Shown piece after piece: positions 6,379 to 9,893 of a stretch of 9,893 nt of DNA (position 1 is its first letter; each line of letters starts with the position of its first letter). This DNA comes from Nanobdellota archaeon (GTDB taxonomy: Archaea > Nanobdellota > Nanobdellia > Woesearchaeales > JAUYGA01): contig JAUYGA010000250.1 in assembly GCA_030690755.1 (NCBI GenBank), positions 1 to 9,893 on the forward strand. Direction: 5' to 3'. The position numbers and the translations under genes were made by a program. The notes beneath the pieces are model-generated. The model searched no databases and had not been told where the DNA came from. It saw only the letters and a program-made list of their open reading frames with translations.

Positions 6379-7284
6379 CTAATACTTTTTTATCATTACT
6401 TTCGGCTTATTAGGCCATAGTTTTTTTATGCTGTTCAAATACGAATCCAGATATTCTTTTTGAGATTTTGTTAAATATTTGTAAATATAATCATCCGATT
6501 CTTTACTTCCAAGATTTGTAGTAATAGAATCAAAAATACTGTAAGATTTAGATGAACTATCGAAGTAAGAAGGTTTATCTTGAAAAAGGCTTTTAAGCCC
6601 CTTGTATTTTTTTATTTCGTTTATCCAGGAGTGTGTTTTTTCATTATATTTTGCTTGAAAGTGCGCATAATTTAAATAGGGAACAATGATGATTTTTTTA
6701 ACAATATCTATGTTTTCTACTTTTCCCTTTTTTCTTAACTGCTCTGCATCCTCAATACTAGGGTAAATACATTTATATGTGATTGGATTTATGAAACCTT
6801 CTTGATTTATTAACGCTGCGTCATCTATTTTTGCCGTCCATTGTAATATTACTTCTTCCTTCATTTTGCCTATTGTTTCTGTAATCACTAAATTTCCTAA
6901 GGTAAAATGATGGCAGTAATTACGCGTCTGATCCATTTCCCAAGAATAAGGATTAATTAATATTTTATCACCTTTTTTTATCGCAGACATTGTGCTATTT
7001 AATACACCGTCCAGCCAAACATTCATCTTACTTTCTGTTAGAATCTCAAGCTGATTGCAGTTGGGAATTATTGAAAACATCACGTATTGTAATATTCCAT
7101 CATTGTCGTACATCCTATCTGAAAGAGGACTTGGTGATTCTGCTAATTTTTTCATATCAGTGAAACTGTCAAATTCTTTAACGATAATGTTTTTTCTGTT
7201 ATCTAATTCATTTCTTATTTTTTCAACTAATGTTTCATTTACCATTTTTATCTCCACCTCGTTTTTAGACCGAGGTTTGGCCAT
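6379..7284 (-). CDS. Protein of unknown function, partner of the TrmB-like regulator
   Basis: I do not recognise this 301-aa protein. It has no signal peptide or membrane segment and looks soluble, mixed alpha/beta, rich in Lys, Ile, Ser and Tyr. No tyrosine or serine recombinase, nuclease or kinase motif is apparent. The C-terminal third (about 215-301) looks helical, with many Lys and Tyr. The start is uncertain. ATG 7284 is the longest. A second ATG at 7245 (residue 14, MVNETLVEKI) has a strong Shine-Dalgarno site GAGGTG nine bases upstream and may be the real start. The stop is TAG; reading through it would add only five codons before TAA. The gene is divergent from the TrmB-like gene, shares its operator region, and lies inside the tRNA-bounded unit. 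It is therefore probably a regulated target of that regulator. Confidence 0.8.
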   Translation of the reverse strand: MAKPRSKNEVEIKMVNETLVEKIRNELDNRKNIIVKEFDSFTDMKKLAESPSPLSDRMYDNDGILQYVMFSIIPNCNQLEILTESKMNVWLDGVLNSTMSAIKKGDKILINPYSWEMDQTRNYCHHFTLGNLVITETIGKMKEEVILQWTAKIDDAALINQEGFINPITYKCIYPSIEDAEQLRKKGKVENIDIVKKIIIVPYLNYAHFQAKYNEKTHSWINEIKKYKGLKSLFQDKPSYFDSSSKSYSIFDSITTNLGSKESDDYIYKYLTKSQKEYLDSYLNSIKKLWPNKPKVMIKKY

Positions 7285-7304
7285 TTCTTTTTTATTATTT
7301 TAAC

Positions 7305-7313
7305 TATCACATA
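7305..7313 (+). repeat. Third copy of the TATCACATA half-repeat
   Basis: TATCACATA occurs here and is the outer nine bases of the 16-bp inverted repeat arms (8165-8173; reverse complement at 6207-6215). It overlaps the expected transcription start of the unknown gene (about 7307) and sits in a small dyad CTAT-CAC-ATAG (7304-7314). TATCAC is also the half-site of the Thermococcales TrmBL1 motif (TATCAC-N5-GTGATA), so a regulator site is possible. Chance is not excluded. Confidence 0.4.
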
Positions 7314-7329
7314 GTAATAACATATCTTC

Positions 7330-7337
7330 TATATAAA
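7330..7337 (-). promoter_or_regulatory. TATA box of the unknown divergent gene
   Basis: On the minus strand this reads TTTATATA with AAATG-type sequence upstream. It predicts a start of transcription near 7307, giving a leader of about 23 bases to ATG 7284 or about 62 bases to ATG 7245, the latter carrying the Shine-Dalgarno site. Confidence 0.6.
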
Positions 7338-7343
7338 CATTTG

Positions 7344-7361
7344 TGGTATACTACTATACCA
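7344..7361. promoter_or_regulatory. Palindromic operator between the divergent promoters
   Basis: TGGTATA-CTAC-TATACCA is a perfect inverted repeat with 7-bp arms and a 4-bp spacer. It starts seven bases from the minus-strand TATA box (7330-7337) and ends next to the plus-strand BRE and TATA (7361-7374). That position suits a dimeric winged-helix regulator acting on both promoters, most simply the adjacent TrmB-like protein. The regulator assignment is inference. Confidence 0.7.
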
Positions 7362-7366
7362 TAAAG

Positions 7367-7374
7367 TTTATATA
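7367..7374 (+). promoter_or_regulatory. TATA box of the TrmB-like gene
   Basis: TTTATATA is preceded by BRE-like ATAAAG (7361-7366). The centre lies about 26 bases before ATG 7397, so transcription should begin at or very near the start codon (leaderless mRNA). This decides the start in favour of 7397 over the in-frame GTG at 7343. Confidence 0.75.
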
Positions 7375-7396
7375 CTGCCTTTGCTTTCTTCACACC

Positions 7397-8116
7397 ATGG
7401 AGCTTCAGGAGCTAAGCATTTTAGGCCTTACAAAAGGAGAAATCAAGGTTTATTCCGCTATCTTGCACATTGGCTCTTCTTCAATAAACAATATCCATGA
7501 AAAAACAGGCATGGAAAGAAGAGCAATTTATGATATCATCAACAAACTTATAGAAAAGGGTTTAATCAGCTACACTGTTGAGCAAGGCAAAAGAACTTAT
7601 CAATGCGCTCCGACAAACAAGTTGAAAGAAGAAATCAAGCATAAAAAAGAGGAGCTCGATAGATTTGAGAAAATCATTCCTGAAATAGAAAGTATCTACA
7701 AATCTTCAAAGCCAAAAATAAGCATTGAAATCTTCAGGGGCAAAGAAGGGATTAAAACTGTTTTTGAAGATATGCTTAATTACAAAGATAATTATTTTAT
7801 TGGAGGAAGATGGTATGTTGCTAAAGAAATGCCTGCTTATTGGATTCATTACGACAAAAGAAGGATTAAAGCAGGAGTCAAATGGCATAATCTAGTGTTG
7901 CATGACGCTCCTGAAGCACCAACCAAAAAAATGATTTCTATAAAAGAATTGCCTAAAGATTTTAGTGGCAGTCCAACCATCATCTGGATTTATGGTAATA
8001 AGGTAGTGCATGTTATTTGGAGTCCTGAATTCATCGCTTTTGTGATGGAGAGCAAAGATATAGCTGAGAATTATAAGAAGTATTTCAACTATTTATGGAA
8101 GAACGTTGCTAAGTGA
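7397..8116 (+). CDS. TrmB-family transcriptional regulator
   Basis: This 239-aa DNA-binding regulator belongs to the archaeal TrmB family. An N-terminal winged helix-turn-helix spans about 1-70 (MELQELSILGLTKGEIKVYSAIL, IHEKTGMERRAIYDIINKLIEKGLI). A short charged coiled coil follows at about 72-100. The C-terminal TrmB-type domain spans about 105-239 and begins with EIFRGKEGIKTVFEDML. Many relatives sense sugars through a C-terminal domain; no ligand can be assigned here. A longer frame opens with GTG at 7343, but that lies within the operator and upstream of the TATA box. ATG 7397 matches the family N-terminus and lies about 26 bases from the TATA centre. The stop is TGA followed directly by TAA. 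It is divergent from the unknown 301-aa gene, and the palindrome between them suggests autoregulation plus control of that gene. Confidence 0.88.
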   Translation: MELQELSILGLTKGEIKVYSAILHIGSSSINNIHEKTGMERRAIYDIINKLIEKGLISYTVEQGKRTYQCAPTNKLKEEIKHKKEELDRFEKIIPEIESIYKSSKPKISIEIFRGKEGIKTVFEDMLNYKDNYFIGGRWYVAKEMPAYWIHYDKRRIKAGVKWHNLVLHDAPEAPTKKMISIKELPKDFSGSPTIIWIYGNKVVHVIWSPEFIAFVMESKDIAENYKKYFNYLWKNVAK

Positions 8117-8164
8117 TAAAGCAAGTAAAGAGAAATAAGGTCAAATAACTGTTTTCTACAGCAT

Positions 8165-8180
8165 TATCACATAAAGGTAT
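8165..8180 (-). repeat. 16-bp inverted repeat, right arm
   Basis: TATCACATAAAGGTAT on the plus strand is the exact reverse complement of 6200-6215. It lies in the gap after the TrmB-like gene and six bases before the right core copy. With the left arm it brackets the two-gene cargo. Confidence 0.85.
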
Positions 8181-8186
8181 TGTTTC

Positions 8187-8198
8187 GGGCCGCGGCGT
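8187..8198 (+). repeat. Direct repeat, right copy (attR-like core)
   Basis: GGGCCGCGGCGT is identical to 6187-6198 and exactly 2000 bp from it. Nothing else of the tRNA is present here, so this is an isolated copy of its 3' end, as left by integration into a tRNA gene. It contains the palindrome GCCGCGGC. Confidence 0.8.
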
Positions 8199-8218
8199 TT
8201 TCTCATAAAATAAACAAA

Positions 8219-8226
8219 TTATTAAA
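8219..8226 (+). promoter_or_regulatory. Probable TATA box of the pirin gene
   Basis: TTATTAAA, preceded by CAAA, is centred about 26 bases before ATG 8249, the spacing expected for a leaderless archaeal transcript. The sequence is a weaker match than the other promoters in the window. It begins 20 bases after the right core repeat. Confidence 0.4.
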
Positions 8227-8248
8227 CACATATTGATTTACTTCTGGC

Positions 8249-9106
8249 ATGATGATAAGGCAAATAAAATCAATCATTGCAAGCAAACCCACCTTAGAAG
8301 GAGCTGGCGTAAAGCTTAAACGAGTTTTTGGCTCAGAAGAGGTTCCAATGTTTGATCCATTTCTTCTGCTCGACCATTTCGGTTCTGATGACCCTGAAGA
8401 TTATGTCAAAGGTTTTCCTTGGCATCCACATAGAGGTATTGAAACAGTTACTTATATGATCAGAGGAGAGGTAGAGCATGGCGACAGCATAGGCAATAAA
8501 GGAGTAATCAAATCCGGCGATATTCAATGGATGACTGCAGGCAGCGGAATAATCCATCAGGAGATGCCAAAGCCTTTTGACGGTAGTATGATGGGGTTCC
8601 AGCTTTGGGTTAATCTAGCTAGAAAAAACAAGATGACTAAGCCAAGATATATGGGCATAACAAAAAAAGATTTAATTCAGGTGAACAAGGATGGCGCTAA
8701 GATTAATCTTGTGGCCGGAAAAATAAACAATAAGAAAGGGCCTGTAAAGGACCTTTTTGTTGATGTTGACTATTTTGACATTCACTTGTCAGGAAATTTT
8801 GCGCATAAAATAAAAAAGAAAACTGCTTTTATTTATGTATATGAAGGAAATGTTGACATAAAAGATAAGAAAGTTGCTGCTGGCCATTGCGCATTGCTGG
8901 AAAAAGAAGGCGATATTCTGATAACTGGAAATGCAAAATTCATATTCGTCGCAGGAAACCCCCTGAAAGAGCCAGTCGCGTGGGGCGGGCCGATAGTGAT
9001 GAATACTCAAGAAGAGCTTGATGAGGCATTTGATGAGCTTGACAAAGGCACGTTCATAAAAGGGAAGATTCCAACTAATGGTGCAGAGGACTTTTATAAC
9101 AGATAA
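8249..9106 (+). CDS. Pirin family protein (cupin, metal-binding)
   Basis: This 285-aa protein has the pirin double cupin fold. The N-terminal cupin spans about 15-130 and contains the family signature WHPHRGIETVTY with HGDS and TAGSGIIHQEM. The metal ligands expected from human pirin are all present: His59, His61, His103 and Glu105. The C-terminal domain spans about 165-280 with the GNPLKEPVAWGGPIVMNT motif. Some pirins (E. coli YhhW, human pirin) have quercetinase-like dioxygenase activity; others act as redox-sensitive cofactors. The substrate here cannot be told. It is cytoplasmic. Two adjacent ATGs (8249 and 8252) are possible starts. It stands alone outside the putative element and is convergent with the next gene, with a 21-bp gap. 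Confidence 0.93.
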   Translation: MMIRQIKSIIASKPTLEGAGVKLKRVFGSEEVPMFDPFLLLDHFGSDDPEDYVKGFPWHPHRGIETVTYMIRGEVEHGDSIGNKGVIKSGDIQWMTAGSGIIHQEMPKPFDGSMMGFQLWVNLARKNKMTKPRYMGITKKDLIQVNKDGAKINLVAGKINNKKGPVKDLFVDVDYFDIHLSGNFAHKIKKKTAFIYVYEGNVDIKDKKVAAGHCALLEKEGDILITGNAKFIFVAGNPLKEPVAWGGPIVMNTQEELDEAFDELDKGTFIKGKIPTNGAEDFYNR

Positions 9107-9127
9107 ATGTTTGAGTCGTTTGAACTT

Positions 9128-9796
9128 TTATTCGCTTTTTTCTTTTAAAATTTCAACTAAATCTTTTGCATTATAAACTTGGTTATCTGGCATTTTCACA
9201 AGAGCGTCAGAATAAGTGTCGTCTGCTTGCAGCGTATTAAAGCAGCTGAATTTTGGCGGATTGAATTTTCTTTCTTTAAAGTTTTCAGGACCGCACCAGA
9301 TGTAATCTTTTGAGCCTAAGTTTACGCCTGCTGGAATTTGCGGTGTGTATGAAAATTCAATGGCTTGACTGGTTGAACTGTCCATGTTTTTTAACTTCCA
9401 GGTTTGATTTTCAACTGTTAACTCTTTTTGGTAGAATTGACCTGAGTCATATGCAAAAAGTACGCTTTCTAATTTTCCATCATAATTAATATCGCTATTA
9501 ACGCATCCCAAAGAGGGAGTGAATGTTTTGTGGTAGTTTTCCCAACCTTTGCTTTTTTCTGTGCCGCACCAAATCGCGGTATCGCTCATGATTTTTCCTG
9601 CGAAATCCTGCTCTATTTTAGGTATCCTGCTTTTTGCATAAAAACTGTAAATTGTGATTAACACAGGTATTGTTAGTATTGCCATCATCCTATGGATAAC
9701 TCTGCCGCTGCTGTGGTCATGGATTCTGCCGCGTCTGATGTAATTAGCATAGAATCTCGTTAGTCCAGAATCTTCGCTGAATTCGTTTCTTCTCAT
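9128..9796 (-). CDS. Single-pass membrane protein with duplicated Cys motif, function unknown
   Basis: This 222-aa protein has a basic N-terminus (RRGRIHDHSSGRVIHR), one membrane segment at about 37-54 (MMAILTIPVLITIYSFYA) and a long C-terminal domain, probably outside the cell. That domain holds two copies of a similar unit: WCGTE (Cys77)...GCVN (Cys98) and WCGPE (Cys168)...SCFN (Cys185), spacings 21 and 17. These may form disulfides. Between them, DINYDGKLE (102-110) resembles a Ca-binding loop of EF-hand, dockerin or FG-GAP type (D-x-N-x-D-G-x-L-E). I do not recognise the family. The start at 9796 is supported by a TATA-like TTTTTAA (minus strand, 9820-9826) about 27 bases upstream. It is convergent with the pirin gene and possibly divergent from a gene at 9881. 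Confidence 0.8.
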   Translation of the reverse strand: MRRNEFSEDSGLTRFYANYIRRGRIHDHSSGRVIHRMMAILTIPVLITIYSFYAKSRIPKIEQDFAGKIMSDTAIWCGTEKSKGWENYHKTFTPSLGCVNSDINYDGKLESVLFAYDSGQFYQKELTVENQTWKLKNMDSSTSQAIEFSYTPQIPAGVNLGSKDYIWCGPENFKERKFNPPKFSCFNTLQADDTYSDALVKMPDNQVYNAKDLVEILKEKSE

Positions 9797-9819
9797 AAGT
9801 GGTAATTATATCTTGTTCA

Positions 9820-9826
9820 TTAAAAA
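9820..9826 (-). promoter_or_regulatory. Probable TATA box of the membrane protein gene
   Basis: The minus strand reads TTTTTAA preceded by ACAAAC. It is centred about 27 bases before ATG 9796, which predicts a leaderless message. It is a modest match to the consensus. Confidence 0.4.
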
Positions 9827-9880
9827 GTTTGTGGTTAATTATTTAAATCAGCTCATGTTACTCTCTCATTAGAGGGGTTT

Positions 9881-9893
9881 ATGGACAAAGACG
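9881..9893 (+). CDS. Possible 5' end of a rightward gene, cut by window edge
   Basis: ATG GAC AAA GAC G begins 13 bases before the end. A purine stretch AGAGGGG lies just upstream, although only three bases separate it from the ATG. A TATA-like ATTATTTAAAT occurs at 9838-9848. Only four codons (MDKD) are visible, so no product can be named. Confidence 0.3.

Larger units (their letters stand above)
6187..8198. mobile_element. Putative 2-kb element integrated at the tRNA-Ser 3' end
   Basis: A 12-bp GC-rich sequence covering the last part of the tRNA (T-stem GGG, acceptor strand, discriminator, one further T) is repeated in direct orientation at 8187-8198. Just inside each copy is one arm of a perfect 16-bp inverted repeat (6200-6215 and 8165-8180). 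This is the geometry of attL and attR: core, arm site, cargo, inverted arm site, core, with the complete tRNA on one side. The cargo is one unknown gene and one TrmB-like regulator, transcribed divergently. No recombinase is recognisable, so it would be a remnant or depend on an enzyme supplied elsewhere. A non-mobile explanation is a local duplication around the tRNA end. Confidence 0.55.

Noticed and set aside
7343..7396. Upstream GTG start that would extend the TrmB-like protein by 18 residues
   Set aside because: The extension is encoded by the operator and TATA box, is hydrophobic and unlike TrmB N-termini. ATG 7397 is at leaderless distance from the TATA box.
6187..8198. Reading the unit as a classic transposon with terminal inverted repeats and a target-site duplication
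   Set aside because: The direct repeats are not flush with the inverted repeats (1 and 6 bases apart), no transposase is present, and the direct repeat is the tRNA 3' end, which fits site-specific integration better.

Overview
The window looks like part of an AT-rich archaeal chromosome, plausibly from a small-genome (DPANN-type, Woesearchaeota-like) lineage. The archaeal call rests on promoters with a BRE/TATA box about 26-28 bases before the start codon (leaderless mRNAs), a TrmB-family regulator, oligo-T termination, and a tRNA gene with bulge-helix-bulge type introns. The DPANN placement is inference.

Layout. 1-171: start region of a possible leftward gene cut by the window edge, then the carA promoter. 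172-4727: carA and carB, both subunits of glutamine-dependent carbamoyl-phosphate synthetase, separated by a short 13-bp tandem repeat array. Both proteins resemble the Bacteroidota/eukaryotic (CPS-III/CPS1/CAD) type. 4728-4798: T-rich terminator between convergent genes. 4799-6016 (-): MFS transporter whose true leaderless start is at 6016, interrupted by an in-frame TAG at codon 35. 6038-6047: one TATA element placed correctly for both the MFS gene and a rightward tRNA. 6071-6197: tRNA-Ser(CGA) with two introns, 13 nt in the anticodon loop and 30 nt in the T-loop.

6187-8198: a roughly 2-kb unit that looks like an integrated element at the 3' end of this tRNA gene. A 12-bp GC-rich piece of the tRNA 3' end recurs exactly 2000 bp downstream in direct orientation. 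Just inside each copy lies one arm of a perfect 16-bp inverted repeat. Inside are only two divergent genes: an unrecognised 301-aa protein (-) and a TrmB-like regulator (+). A perfect 7-4-7 palindrome sits between their two promoters. No integrase is visible.

8249-9106: pirin-family metal-binding cupin. 9128-9796 (-): single-pass membrane protein with a duplicated WCG-x-E...C-x-N motif and a Ca-binding-like loop. A possible further rightward gene starts at 9881.

Functionally, only carA and carB form a clear pathway unit (carbamoyl phosphate for pyrimidines/arginine). The regulator and unknown protein look like a self-contained co-regulated pair. The other genes are ordinary neighbours with no clear link.
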